A stretch of 33,095 nucleotides of DNA from an uncultured Bacillota bacterium. Its GTDB lineage: Bacteria; Bacillota; Clostridia; Christensenellales; UBA1242. Below are positions 7,747 to 15,499 of the stretch, piece by piece. The first letter of the stretch is position 1, and each line of letters starts with the position of its first letter. Under the pieces are notes generated by a model. The model did not search any database. It was not told the DNA's origin and saw only the letters and a program-made list of their open reading frames with translations. Location: positions 1-33,095 of the forward strand of contig CAMUNJ010000002.1 of the NCBI GenBank assembly GCA_947090235.1, read 5' to 3'. Both the position numbers and the translations under genes were made by a program.

Positions 7747-8490
7747 ATGAAACAAATTATAGCAAATTTCAAAATGAACTATACTGTTGAGGAAACAAAA
7801 CAATATATGATAGAATTTCTTAGCAAAGTTGATAAAGAAAAGGCGGAAATAACTTTATGCTTGCCTTACACATCCTTGGCTGTTGGGAATTATTTTTTGA
7901 AAGATAGCAGCATAAAATTGGGTGCACAAAACCTTTCTGATGAAGAAGAAGGTAAATTCACTGGTGAAATCAATGGCAAAATGCTTGTGTCGACAGGAGT
8001 TCAATCGGTTATTGTTGGGCATAGTGAAAGACGCACAAAATTTAAAGAAAATAGCAAAATTATCAATAAAAAGATTAAAATTGCTTTAAAAAACCGCTTA
8101 AATGTTATTCTTTGCGTTGGTGAGAGTTTGACAGAAAAGAATACTTTAAAAACTTTAGAAACTATAAAAAACCAGCTTGAAGAGGCTTTGAAAGGGCTTT
8201 ATGAAAATGAACTTGAAAGAGTAACGATTGCTTATGAGCCTATTTGGGCGATTGGAAGTGGTAAAAGTGCTACAATTAAGGAAATAGAATATGCAGTTAA
8301 AGCAATCCGTAAAGTTTTGAGTGATGATTTTTCCCCAAAAGCAGGCAAAGAAACGCAAGTTTTGTATGGCGGAAGTATAACCAATAAAAATGTACAAAGC
8401 ATAATGCGTGCAAAGGAAATAAATGGAATATTAGTTGGTGGTGCATGTTTAGATGCAAATGGTTTTGCAAATCTTATCAACATGTGCTAA
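7747..8490 (+). CDS. tpiA: Triosephosphate isomerase
   Basis: A 247-aa TIM-barrel enzyme interconverting dihydroxyacetone phosphate and glyceraldehyde 3-phosphate. Catalytic residues are present: K9 in NFKMN, H92 in VGHSERR and E164 in AYEPIWAIGSGK, where loop 6 follows. The phosphate-binding YGGSI and GGACL segments are near the C-terminus. The usual tryptophan of GNWKMN is phenylalanine here. The start at 7747 is set by AGGAG at 7737-7741 and by the K9 motif position; the longer in-frame ATG at 7705 lies inside the upstream hairpin. The GNAT gene follows after 11 bases and is probably co-transcribed. Confidence 0.98.
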   Translation: MKQIIANFKMNYTVEETKQYMIEFLSKVDKEKAEITLCLPYTSLAVGNYFLKDSSIKLGAQNLSDEEEGKFTGEINGKMLVSTGVQSVIVGHSERRTKFKENSKIINKKIKIALKNRLNVILCVGESLTEKNTLKTLETIKNQLEEALKGLYENELERVTIAYEPIWAIGSGKSATIKEIEYAVKAIRKVLSDDFSPKAGKETQVLYGGSITNKNVQSIMRAKEINGILVGGACLDANGFANLINMC

Positions 8491-8501
8491 AAGGATTTAC
8501 A

Positions 8502-8939
8502 ATGGTAATAAGAGATACAATTTTAGAAGATTTGAAAGATTTGCCTTGGCTTTATAGACAATATCATAATGGCGACACCCACATTGAAACAGATGTTGAA
8601 GGAATGACAAAAGAATTTAAAAAATTACAGAATAATGAAGATTATAAATTTGTTTCAGCGGTTGAAGGGGACAAATTGATTGGTTTTTGTTCGGTAGTTT
8701 TAAATCACGATATTGTTGAAAAACAAAAACTTATCATAATGCTTTGGAATTTGCGTGTTGCGCCTGAATATAGAGGGCAACATGTTGGGAAAAAGATTAT
8801 GGAATATATTGAAGATTTTGGTAGATCAAAAGGCGTAGATTTTATCTTCCTTGGCTGTGACAGTGATAATCAATCGGCAAGAAAGTTTTATCACAAAATC
8901 GGCTATAAAGAAGATTATGGGTTTTATAAATATCTTTAA
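8502..8939 (+). CDS. GNAT-family N-acetyltransferase
   Basis: A 145-aa protein of GNAT size. Motif A is clear: LRVAPEYRGQHVGKKIMEYI, with the RGQHVG acetyl-CoA pyrophosphate loop. The C-terminal motif B region is SDNQSARKFYHKIGYKEDYG, where asparagine and tyrosine line the active site in the family. The start at 8502 has AAAGGA upstream. It follows tpiA by 11 bases. The acceptor substrate cannot be predicted. Confidence 0.88.
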   Translation: MVIRDTILEDLKDLPWLYRQYHNGDTHIETDVEGMTKEFKKLQNNEDYKFVSAVEGDKLIGFCSVVLNHDIVEKQKLIIMLWNLRVAPEYRGQHVGKKIMEYIEDFGRSKGVDFIFLGCDSDNQSARKFYHKIGYKEDYGFYKYL

Positions 8940-8952
8940 TTTCTAAAAAGAC

Positions 8953-8981
8953 TTGTCATAAAACAAAAGTTATGTTATTAT
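8953..8981 (+). promoter_or_regulatory. Promoter of dnaX
   Basis: TTGTCA (8953-8958), a 17-bp spacer ending in TGT, and TATTAT (8976-8981), followed by AGGAG and the dnaX ATG at 8998. Confidence 0.75.
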
Positions 8982-8997
8982 TTAAACAGGAGAAAAA

Positions 8998-10110
8998 ATG
9001 GAACATCAGGCATTATATAGAAAATATAGACCTAAAAATTTTGAAGATGTTATTGGACAAGAACATATCACCAAAGCACTTGCAAATCAAGTGGCTTCTG
9101 GCAAACTTGGTCATGCCTATCTTTTTACAGGCTCACGCGGAATAGGCAAAACTTCAATTGCCCGTATCTTTGCAAAGGCGGTTAATTGCGAGAACAATCA
9201 TAACGGCTCACCTTGTGGAGAATGCGAAGTTTGCAAGCGACTTGATGGTGAAAGCGATATCAACATTATTGAAATTGATGCGGCTTCAAACAACCGAGTT
9301 GATGATGTGCGTGAAATAAGAGAAAAAGTTAAATTTATGCCAGTCGGTGCAAAGTATAAAGTTTATATCATTGACGAAGTGCATATGTTGACTGACTCTG
9401 CATTCAATGCACTGCTCAAAACTTTGGAAGAGCCACCAGCGCATGTCATTTTCATTTTGGCTACAACAGAAGTTCATAAACTTCCTGCAACTATTCTTTC
9501 TAGATGTGTTAGGTTTGACTTCAGGCTTGTCAGCGTTGTTGAACTAACTAAACTTCTTGCTAAAATATTATGTGAAGAAGGTATTAAGTATGAAGAGGAT
9601 GCACTTCGTCTTATTGCCTCGGCAGGTGAAGGCAGTGTGCGTGATACACTTTCAATTGCCGACTGTGTTATTTCTTATTCTGAAAACATTGTGACAAAAG
9701 AAAATGTTTTGAAAGTGCTTGGCACTACTGACTATGACCTCTTGTTAAGATTTTATGACCTGATGGCAGACAAAGACATCGGCGGAGTTTTAAGTTTTGT
9801 TGATGAACTTGACAAGACTGGCAAGAATTTGAGTGTTTTTGTAAGAGAACTTAGTAAGCACGCAAGAAACCTTCTTGTTGTATCATCTTGCGAAAGACCA
9901 AACGAGATTTTAAATCTTCCAGAAGAGGTGTTTGAAAAGTATAAAGTTCAAGCAAGCAAACTTGAAGAGAAAAAACTTCTTTCATACATGCAAGTGTTTG
10001 CTGGTGCTGAGAATGAACTTCGCTATACTTTAAGTCCAAGATTGCTTTTAGAAACACTTGCTTTATCTGCTATGCTTGGCGAAAGTGTAGAAAACGCAAA
10101 AAAAAACTAA
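8998..10110 (+). CDS. dnaX: DNA polymerase III clamp-loader gamma form (dnaX frame 0)
   Basis: A 370-aa AAA+ ATPase that, as part of the clamp loader, opens the beta clamp onto DNA. Visible motifs are Walker A GSRGIGKTS (45-53), four zinc-binding cysteines (C64, C73, C76, C79), Walker B IIDEVH (124-129), sensor 1 ATTE (155-158) and the SRC arginine-finger motif (168-170). Domains I-III are complete. Frame 0 stops at 10108-10110 directly after an A9 run (10098-10106), so it yields only a short gamma-like protein. The missing C-terminal domain continues without a stop in the -1 frame to 10445. The start has AGGAG upstream. It leads the usual dnaX-ybaB-recR cluster. Confidence 0.95.
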   Translation: MEHQALYRKYRPKNFEDVIGQEHITKALANQVASGKLGHAYLFTGSRGIGKTSIARIFAKAVNCENNHNGSPCGECEVCKRLDGESDINIIEIDAASNNRVDDVREIREKVKFMPVGAKYKVYIIDEVHMLTDSAFNALLKTLEEPPAHVIFILATTEVHKLPATILSRCVRFDFRLVSVVELTKLLAKILCEEGIKYEEDALRLIASAGEGSVRDTLSIADCVISYSENIVTKENVLKVLGTTDYDLLLRFYDLMADKDIGGVLSFVDELDKTGKNLSVFVRELSKHARNLLVVSSCERPNEILNLPEEVFEKYKVQASKLEEKKLLSYMQVFAGAENELRYTLSPRLLLETLALSAMLGESVENAKKN

Positions 10111-10139
10111 AACAGACGGCTAATATAGGGCAGTTGTCT
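10098..10139 (+). promoter_or_regulatory. Candidate dnaX slippage/frameshift signal: A9 run plus stem-loop
   Basis: The A9 run occupies 10098-10106, and the frame-0 stop TAA follows at 10108. Seven bases after the run, AGACGGCT (10114-10121) can pair with AGTTGTCT (10132-10139) in RNA, eight pairs including two G-U, around a 10-base loop. Spacing and structure resemble -1 frameshift stimulators. The A9 alone could also permit transcriptional slippage, as described for Thermus dnaX. Confidence 0.65.
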
Positions 10140-10445
10140 CCTAAAAATGTGTGGGGCAAGGTGGTATTGTTCTTAAAGGAGCATCATCAAGTTGCACTTC
10201 ATGTTGCTTGTGGAGATATAACCGATGTTGCACTTGACGGACAAAATTTGATTGTTAAAGCGGGTGATGGTATGCTTGCAAATCTTCTCGCTGATGGCAG
10301 ACGCGAAATTGAAAACGCGTTGCGTTGGCAGGGGTTAGACCTTTCTTTAAAGGTTGAAATCATTGAGCATAAACTCACACCACAAGAGGAAGACATACAA
10401 AAATTGCAAAAACTTGTTGGAGATTACTTAACTATAAAAGATTAA
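10107..10445 (+). CDS. dnaX: dnaX tau-specific C-terminal segment in the -1 frame
   Basis: The -1 frame is open from the A9 run to the stop at 10443-10445 and adds about 112 residues, giving a tau-like product of about 482 aa. The segment (NVWGKVVLFLKEHHQVALHV, later IENALRWQGLDLSLKVEIIE) has the look of the alpha/beta domain found at the C-terminus of bacterial DnaX, which contacts the polymerase alpha subunit. There is no ATG or Shine-Dalgarno at its beginning; the first possible initiation codon is TTG at 10134 inside the stem-loop. An independent gene is therefore unlikely. Alternatives are a real frameshift mutation or a homopolymer sequencing error. Confidence 0.75.
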   Translation, partial: LKQTANIGQLSPKNVWGKVVLFLKEHHQVALHVACGDITDVALDGQNLIVKAGDGMLANLLADGRREIENALRWQGLDLSLKVEIIEHKLTPQEEDIQKLQKLVGDYLTIKD

Positions 10446-10459
10446 AGGAGAAAATTAAA

Positions 10460-10897
10460 ATGAACGAAAATAAAAAACCGAAAGTATTTAAAGTTTTAAA
10501 GGTAATAGCACCAATTTTATTGCTTGTGGGGATTGTTCTAATTATATTAGGAACGGCTGTATTTCCACAAACATGGGGTGGTCGTGCAGTTGGACCAAAT
10601 CCAGCGTTGTTTGTTCCAGGAATGATAATTGCATTTTCCTCAATTCCTTGTTTTTTTATTGGATATATGACAAATATTAACAAAACTATGATAAAAACAG
10701 CAAAATATATACAAGAAGATAACAAAGAAGATTTGACTGATATGGCAAATACTTCAGCGGATATCGCGAGTGGGGCAGTTACAAAAACAGCAAAGGCAAT
10801 AAAAGAAGGGTTAAAAGAATATAAATATTGCAGACATTGTGGCAAAAAAGTTGAAGAAGATTCGAAATTCTGCAAGCATTGTGGAAAAGAGCAATAG
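10460..10897 (+). CDS. Two-span membrane protein with C-terminal zinc ribbon
   Basis: A 145-aa protein of unknown function. Two hydrophobic spans lie at about residues 14-35 (VIAPILLLVGIVLIILGTAV) and 52-70 (GMIIAFSSIPCFFIGYM). A polar linker leads to a zinc ribbon at the end: YCRHCGKKVEEDSKFCKHCG, with four cysteines as two CxxC knuckles. Such domains are common on small Bacillota membrane proteins. AAGGAG precedes the ATG. It sits between dnaX and ybaB, two genes that are normally adjacent, and is probably in the same operon. Confidence 0.75.
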   Translation: MNENKKPKVFKVLKVIAPILLLVGIVLIILGTAVFPQTWGGRAVGPNPALFVPGMIIAFSSIPCFFIGYMTNINKTMIKTAKYIQEDNKEDLTDMANTSADIASGAVTKTAKAIKEGLKEYKYCRHCGKKVEEDSKFCKHCGKEQ

Positions 10898-10959
10898 TTT
10901 ATATGTGATATTTTTGATTCAAAGAAAAGAAATTCGAACAAACAAAAAGGAGAAAGATT

Positions 10960-11283
10960 ATGGCATATGGATTTGGAGGCGGTTTTGGCGGAGGCAATAT
11001 GCAAGCACTCATGCGTCAAGCCCAAAAAATGCAAGAAGATATTGCAAGAAAAAAGGAAGAATTAGATAACACAGAGTTTACATCATCAGTTGGTGGCGGA
11101 ATGGTTGAAATAAAAATGCTTGGTAATAGAACATTAAAATCAATCAAAATCAAGCCTGAAGTTGTTGATCCTGACGATGTTGAAATGCTTGAAGATTTAG
11201 TTGCAAGTGCAGTTAATGACTGTATTTCTCAAATTGCTAGGGCAGAAAAAGATGCAATGCCAGGCATGCCAGGAATGATGTAA
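10960..11283 (+). CDS. ybaB: YbaB/EbfC nucleoid-associated protein
   Basis: A 107-aa protein typical of the YbaB/EbfC family, homodimers that bind DNA. The N-terminus is glycine-rich (FGGGFGGGNMQ), then comes the long helix LMRQAQKMQEDIARKKEEL, and then VGGGMVEIKMLGNRTLKSI and KPEVVDPDDVEMLEDLV, the family core. It ends with a methionine/proline-rich tail (MPGMPGMM). AAGGAG precedes the ATG. Its stop overlaps the recR start (TAATG), so the two are translationally coupled. Confidence 0.95.
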   Translation: MAYGFGGGFGGGNMQALMRQAQKMQEDIARKKEELDNTEFTSSVGGGMVEIKMLGNRTLKSIKIKPEVVDPDDVEMLEDLVASAVNDCISQIARAEKDAMPGMPGMM

Positions 11284-11873
11284 TGCAAGAAAAATCTATT
11301 GAACGACTTATAGAGCAGTTTCGTACTCTTCCAGGTGTTGGCTATAAAACGGCACAAAGATATGCTTACTCAATTATCGAGGGTAGCAAATCTCGTGCTG
11401 ATGCTTTTGTTGACGCAATAAAAGATGTAAAAGAAAATGTTGGCTTTTGCGAAGTTTGTGGCAATTTCACAAACGAAAAAGTTTGTCCAATATGCAAACA
11501 CCGCAATCGCAAAATTATCTGCGTTGTTAAAGACCCAAAAGATATAATCTCAATGGAACGCGTAAAAAGTTATAACGGAGTTTATCATGTATTGTTTGGC
11601 ACAATAAGCCCGCTTGAAAATCGTGGTCCAGAAGATATAAAAATTCGTGAGCTTTTGGCAAGAGTTAATGAGGACGGCGTTGAAGAAGTGATTATGGCAA
11701 CTAATCCTGATGTTGAGGGTGATGCAACAGCAATGTATATTGCAAAAATTTTAAAACCACTTGGCGTCAAAGTGACACGCCTTGCTCAAGGTGTTGCAAT
11801 GGGCTCTGATATTGAATATGCAGACGAAGTGACACTTGAAAGGGCTTTGGAAGCGAGAAGATCGTTAAACTAA
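11283..11873 (+). CDS. recR: Recombination mediator RecR
   Basis: A 196-aa protein of standard length that works with RecF and RecO to load RecA at gaps. It has the helix-hairpin-helix LPGVGYKTAQRYA (about 16-28), a C4 zinc finger (C56, C59, C68, C71) and a Toprim domain from about residue 79, with MATNPDVEGDATAMYIA. The C-terminal GVAMGSDIEYADEVTL motif is intact. The start overlaps the ybaB stop by one base. The last codons lie in the left arm of a strong inverted repeat. Confidence 0.97.
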   Translation: MQEKSIERLIEQFRTLPGVGYKTAQRYAYSIIEGSKSRADAFVDAIKDVKENVGFCEVCGNFTNEKVCPICKHRNRKIICVVKDPKDIISMERVKSYNGVYHVLFGTISPLENRGPEDIKIRELLARVNEDGVEEVIMATNPDVEGDATAMYIAKILKPLGVKVTRLAQGVAMGSDIEYADEVTLERALEARRSLN

Positions 11874-11938
11874 ATTTGAATATTAATTTCTCACTGGTTG
11901 CAAGCAAAGGCTTCGAAATTAATATTCAAATTTAGTTT
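11867..11938. repeat. Perfect 24-bp inverted repeat at the recR 3' end
   Basis: Arms at 11867-11890 and 11915-11938 are perfectly complementary (AAACTAAATTTG... and ...CAAATTTAGTTT) around a 24-base loop that itself holds TTGC/GCAA. The left arm covers the recR stop codon. No clean T-tract follows (TTTTAAAAGG), so it is not a textbook terminator. Confidence 0.9.
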
Positions 11939-11956
11939 TAAAAGGAAGAAAATGAA

Positions 11957-12463
11957 ATGATAATTTTAGATTGTTATAGAGATTTATGGTTGGCTGATAA
12001 TATAAAAGAACAAAAATTTATTGGTTTTTATCCTAGAGAGTTCTTTTGTTTTGATAATTTTTCATCGTTTGGATTTATTTATAGGGGTATTAAATATCCA
12101 ACAGTGGAGCATGCATACCAAGCAATGAAATTTGTTGATACTGCACCAGAAATTGCAATGCAAATCACAGAGTGTTTGTCAGCAGATCAGGCAAAAAGAA
12201 TTGCTTTTGCAAATCAAGATAAACAAAGAAAAGATTGGAAAGTGGTTAATGTTTCAATTATGGAAGAGTTGTTAATAGCGAAATTGGAACAAAATCCATA
12301 TGTAAAACAAAAACTCCTTGAAACAAAAGATTATATAATTTGTGAAGATAGTCCAAAAGACGATTTTTGGGGGATTGGGCCAAATAGAGATGGCAGAAAT
12401 GAACTTGGCAAACTTTGGATGAAATTGAGGAATGAATTGAAAGACCAAACGGAGAAAAAATGA
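11957..12463 (+). CDS. NADAR-family protein (YbiA/RibX-like N-glycosidase fold)
   Basis: A 168-aa protein. NADAR signatures are visible in order: FDNFSSFGFIYRGIKYPTVE (about 32-51), directly followed by HAYQAMKF, then a helical centre, and DFWGIGPNRDGRNELGKLWM (about 136-155). Known members are N-glycosidases acting on riboflavin intermediates or on ADP-ribosylated substrates, including ADP-ribosylated guanine in DNA. Which applies here is unknown. AAGGAAG precedes the ATG, and the stop overlaps argS (ATGA), giving translational coupling. No DarT-like partner is in the window. Confidence 0.88.
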   Translation: MIILDCYRDLWLADNIKEQKFIGFYPREFFCFDNFSSFGFIYRGIKYPTVEHAYQAMKFVDTAPEIAMQITECLSADQAKRIAFANQDKQRKDWKVVNVSIMEELLIAKLEQNPYVKQKLLETKDYIICEDSPKDDFWGIGPNRDGRNELGKLWMKLRNELKDQTEKK

Positions 12464-14223
12464 TTAAAGAAGAAATTGAAAATTTATTGAATGAGGCGTG
12501 CAAAAAGGCAGGACTACAAGATGCTGAAATGAAAGTATCTTTTTCTAATCTGCCTGAGCTTTGTGATTTTCAATGCAACAATGCTTTTGCACTTGCTAAA
12601 AAAATTGGCAAAAATCCACTTGAAATAGCAGAAACAATTGTCAATAATATTGAAGAAAACGAAATTATAACTGTTGAGGCTGTTAAACCTGCGTTTATCA
12701 ATATAAAACTCACACAAAAATCACTCGAGAAGGTGGCTGAGGAATGTTTAGTAGCAGAACTTGGCGGACTTGAAAAACACAAAAATACAAAAAAAATCAT
12801 TATGGATTATGGTGGTGCGAATGTTGCAAAAGCATTACATATGGGGCATTTGCGTAGTCCTATAATTGGTGAGGGTTTGAAGCGACTTTATCGTATTTTT
12901 GGTGATGAAGTAATCTCTGATGTTCATCTTGGTGATTGGGGACTACAAATGGGTTTGACTGAACTTCAATTAAAGCTGGACGGAGTTTTAGACTATTATT
13001 TTACTGGGAAAGGAAAAGAGCCAGAAATTACTTTAGATATGCTTAATGAAGCCTATCCAAAAGCAAGTGCAAGAAAGAACGAAGATAAAGAGTTTTTAGC
13101 ACAAGCCGAAGATATTACATTAAAAATTCAAAAGAAAGAAGAGCCATATTTTACAATTTACAAGAAAATTCGTGAAGTTTCAGTTTCAAAAATTAAACAA
13201 CATTATGGCGAGCTAGGGGCAACTTTTGATCTTTGGTATGGCGAAAGCGATGCAAGTAAATATATTGACAGGGCAGTTAATCTTTTTGTTGAAAAAGGTT
13301 TGACTCGTGAAAGCGAAGGGGCTTTAATTGTTGATGTAGCCAGAGAGGGGGAACATATTCCAATTCCAAAGAAAAATCCTGATGACCCTCAAATGTATAA
13401 AAATCCTATGCCTCCTGCAATTATTAAAAAGCATAATGGGGCAGATCTTTATGCGACAACAGACATTGCAACAATTTTGATGCGTAATGAGAATTATAAC
13501 AATGTTGATGAAATTCAATATATTGTTGATAATCGTCAATCACAACATTTTACTCAGGTTTTTCGTTGTTGCAAACTTTCTGGCATTTCTCCAGAAAAAC
13601 AAAAACTCACTCATATTGGCTATGGTACAATGAATGGTGCAGATGGCAAACCTTTCAAAACTCGCAGTGGTGATACAATTAAACTTGAAGATATTATCAA
13701 TATGCTTGTAGAAAAGGCTAGCGAAAAATTAAAATCTAATGGGGTTGAAGTTAGTCGTGATTTAGCATTAAAAATTGGTGTTGGAGCAATGAAATTTGGC
13801 GACCTCTCAAACACAATTGCCAAAGATTATGTTTTTGATCTAGATAAATTTCTTGCTTTTGAAGGTAAGACTGGGCCATATATTCAATACACTGTTGCTC
13901 GTATAAACTCAATTTTAAACAAGGTAGATATTGAGGGTGGAAAAATTCAAATTGAAGATAAAGAAGAACACGACATAATTTTAGCAATTTTAAAACTTAT
14001 AAATGCTTATGAGATTTGTTATCAAGATCGCTCACTCAATGCTCTTTGTTTGGCGTCTTATGATTTGGCATCCGCTTTTTCAACTTTCTATAACAATCAC
14101 CACATTTTGAATGAAAGTGACAAAGAAAAACAAGCAAGTTATGTTTCACTTCTTAAACTAGTTAAGAAAGAGCTGACTCAAGCACTTAATGTTTTGGGAA
14201 TTGAACTTCCTGAACGCATGTAA
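12460..14223 (+). CDS. argS: Arginyl-tRNA synthetase
   Basis: A 587-aa class I synthetase that charges tRNA-Arg. The N-terminal additional domain spans the first 105 or so residues. The HIGH motif appears in ANVAKALHMGHLRS (120-133) in the HMGH form. The family's degenerate second signature lies around GKPFKTRSGDTIKLED. The C-terminal anticodon-binding domain ends at VLGIELPERM, the usual ArgRS ending. The start is fixed by ATGA overlap with the NADAR gene and GGAG just upstream. It ends before a short structured spacer and terminator. Confidence 0.97.
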   Translation: MIKEEIENLLNEACKKAGLQDAEMKVSFSNLPELCDFQCNNAFALAKKIGKNPLEIAETIVNNIEENEIITVEAVKPAFINIKLTQKSLEKVAEECLVAELGGLEKHKNTKKIIMDYGGANVAKALHMGHLRSPIIGEGLKRLYRIFGDEVISDVHLGDWGLQMGLTELQLKLDGVLDYYFTGKGKEPEITLDMLNEAYPKASARKNEDKEFLAQAEDITLKIQKKEEPYFTIYKKIREVSVSKIKQHYGELGATFDLWYGESDASKYIDRAVNLFVEKGLTRESEGALIVDVAREGEHIPIPKKNPDDPQMYKNPMPPAIIKKHNGADLYATTDIATILMRNENYNNVDEIQYIVDNRQSQHFTQVFRCCKLSGISPEKQKLTHIGYGTMNGADGKPFKTRSGDTIKLEDIINMLVEKASEKLKSNGVEVSRDLALKIGVGAMKFGDLSNTIAKDYVFDLDKFLAFEGKTGPYIQYTVARINSILNKVDIEGGKIQIEDKEEHDIILAILKLINAYEICYQDRSLNALCLASYDLASAFSTFYNNHHILNESDKEKQASYVSLLKLVKKELTQALNVLGIELPERM

Positions 14224-14358
14224 CGAACCAGATGTTCGACGATTTTCAATGGGGTGTATTTGAAACTCAAGCCATAATTAATTCACCCTCGAACTAGATG
14301 ATGCACGACTAAAAAGGTGCATAATGCACCAAAAAACACGGAAATCTCCGTGTTTTTT
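14224..14358. terminator. Spacer with short repeats, ending in a bidirectional terminator
   Basis: The spacer contains CGAACCAGATG (14224-14234) and CGAACTAGATG (14290-14300), near-identical direct repeats, and a perfect GGTGCAT/ATGCACC hairpin near 14316-14330. The terminator is ACACGGA/TCCGTGT within 14331-14358, flanked by A6 and T6. It serves argS and the converging minus-strand gene. Confidence 0.8.
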
Positions 14359-15289
14359 ATTGTTGTTGACTATTTGATGCTTCAATTGTATCATATTTTG
14401 CAAGCATAATTTCTTTTAAGTGATTAAATTCATCTTCATCTAAGTTTGTAAACGTATATGAACAATCTCTGCTACAATTCGACACAAAATAGTTGGTCAA
14501 ACAATTATTTTCGTCAATTGTAAATGAAAAGGTTTGGCGTTGAAGGTTTGGAGATCCTCGATCTATTGGGCACGTGGTTGAAATAGTTAAAGTTTCATTT
14601 TCGTTTGAGAGTGAGATTGTTTCAGTGTCGTCCACTACAAAATCGGGCAGGAAGTTGTAAATGTTGGTCTTATAACTCATAGTATTTGTATAACGACCAT
14701 ATAACTCACCTTCACTTGTTATTGTTTGAGTGTCAAATCTTATTGGAGTTCCAGTTTGAGCTATAAACGCAGTTGCAGGCTTGCTTGCTGCTTGATAAAA
14801 TTTTTTGTCTGAAATGCTTTCATAAACGCTATAATAGTCTTTATTTCCTTCCTTGGCTTTTATTTCTGTTTTAGTCCATGAATAGCCATCTCCATATTTT
14901 TCAACACCTGAAGACCCAAGTTTTAAAAAGTTTGAAGATTCAAGAGTGTTGTCGAATGCGATATACAGAATTTTATTAACGGCAGCTTGTTGAACATCAA
15001 ACAATCTTTCTTCTACATGTTCTTTTGCACGAGAGTTGTATGGCTTTATTAATTTATTAACCTTTGTTTTGATTTGGTCAGCAGCTTCTACAAATTCAAA
15101 AATGTCATCAATTTCAGTTATAGTTTCTTTTTTATCAATTAATTCTTGGATAATCGCATAGGATTGTTCGTATGCTTTTGCTTCTTGTTTTTTGATTGCA
15201 GAATTAATGCCTACAAAAATAAAAATTCCGCCAATTATTGCTGTAGACAAGCCTAAACATAATCCTGTCGTTATTTTGTCTTTATCCAT
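14357..15289 (-). CDS. Membrane-anchored surface protein of unknown function, promoter with poly-C spacer
   Basis: A 310-aa protein. A single N-terminal span (residues about 7-27, TTGLCLGLSTAIIGGIFIFV) looks like a signal anchor with the rest outside the cell. The exported part begins with a charged helical region (about 32-100) and continues with a beta-rich, serine/threonine-rich domain. Cysteines near the C-terminus (CLTNYFVSNCSRDCSY) could form disulfides. I do not recognise a family. AGGAGGT precedes the ATG at 15289. The promoter at 15334-15357 has perfect -35 and -10 boxes but only 12 bp between them, because of a C9 run, so the gene is probably silent at this tract length. Confidence 0.75.
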   Translation of the reverse strand: MDKDKITTGLCLGLSTAIIGGIFIFVGINSAIKKQEAKAYEQSYAIIQELIDKKETITEIDDIFEFVEAADQIKTKVNKLIKPYNSRAKEHVEERLFDVQQAAVNKILYIAFDNTLESSNFLKLGSSGVEKYGDGYSWTKTEIKAKEGNKDYYSVYESISDKKFYQAASKPATAFIAQTGTPIRFDTQTITSEGELYGRYTNTMSYKTNIYNFLPDFVVDDTETISLSNENETLTISTTCPIDRGSPNLQRQTFSFTIDENNCLTNYFVSNCSRDCSYTFTNLDEDEFNHLKEIMLAKYDTIEASNSQQQ

Positions 15290-15333
15290 ATTTTACCTCC
15301 TAAATTTAGATAAAAAAGTTATCCACAATTCCT

Positions 15334-15357
15334 ATTATACTCGGGGGGGGGTGTCAA
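15334..15357 (-). promoter_or_regulatory. Candidate phase-variable promoter: TTGACA-C9GAG-TATAAT
   Basis: On the minus strand, TTGACA (15357-15352) and TATAAT (15339-15334) are both perfect consensus but are separated by 12 bp, nine of which are a C run (G9 on the plus strand, 15343-15351). Normal sigma-A spacing is 16-18 bp. Longer tracts of 13-15 C would bring the boxes into register. With the present spacing, the hexamer 17 bp from the -10 is AAGGCT, not a -35 box. Confidence 0.75.
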
Positions 15358-15499
15358 GCCTTTTTTGAAATTTCTTTAAAAAATTTGAAGTTTTTATGTA
15401 AAATTATGGGAAAATAGACTGTTTTATCAACAAAAGGCAGATATTTATATTTCTAATTTTAGCGGTCTGAAAATATTTTAAAAATTTTTAAAAAAGGTA

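Noticed and set aside
10134..10445. Independent 103-aa gene after dnaX
   Set aside because: The first codon is TTG inside a hairpin without a ribosome site, and the sequence is the expected DnaX C-terminal domain in the -1 frame.
10432..11034. 200-aa minus-strand ORF opposite the zinc-ribbon protein and ybaB start
   Set aside because: It lies over well-supported plus-strand genes and shows no family motifs or ribosome site.
14224..14330. Possible riboswitch or small RNA between argS and the minus-strand gene
   Set aside because: Only two short direct repeats and small hairpins are visible, with no recognised aptamer motif, and it lies at the 3' ends of both genes.
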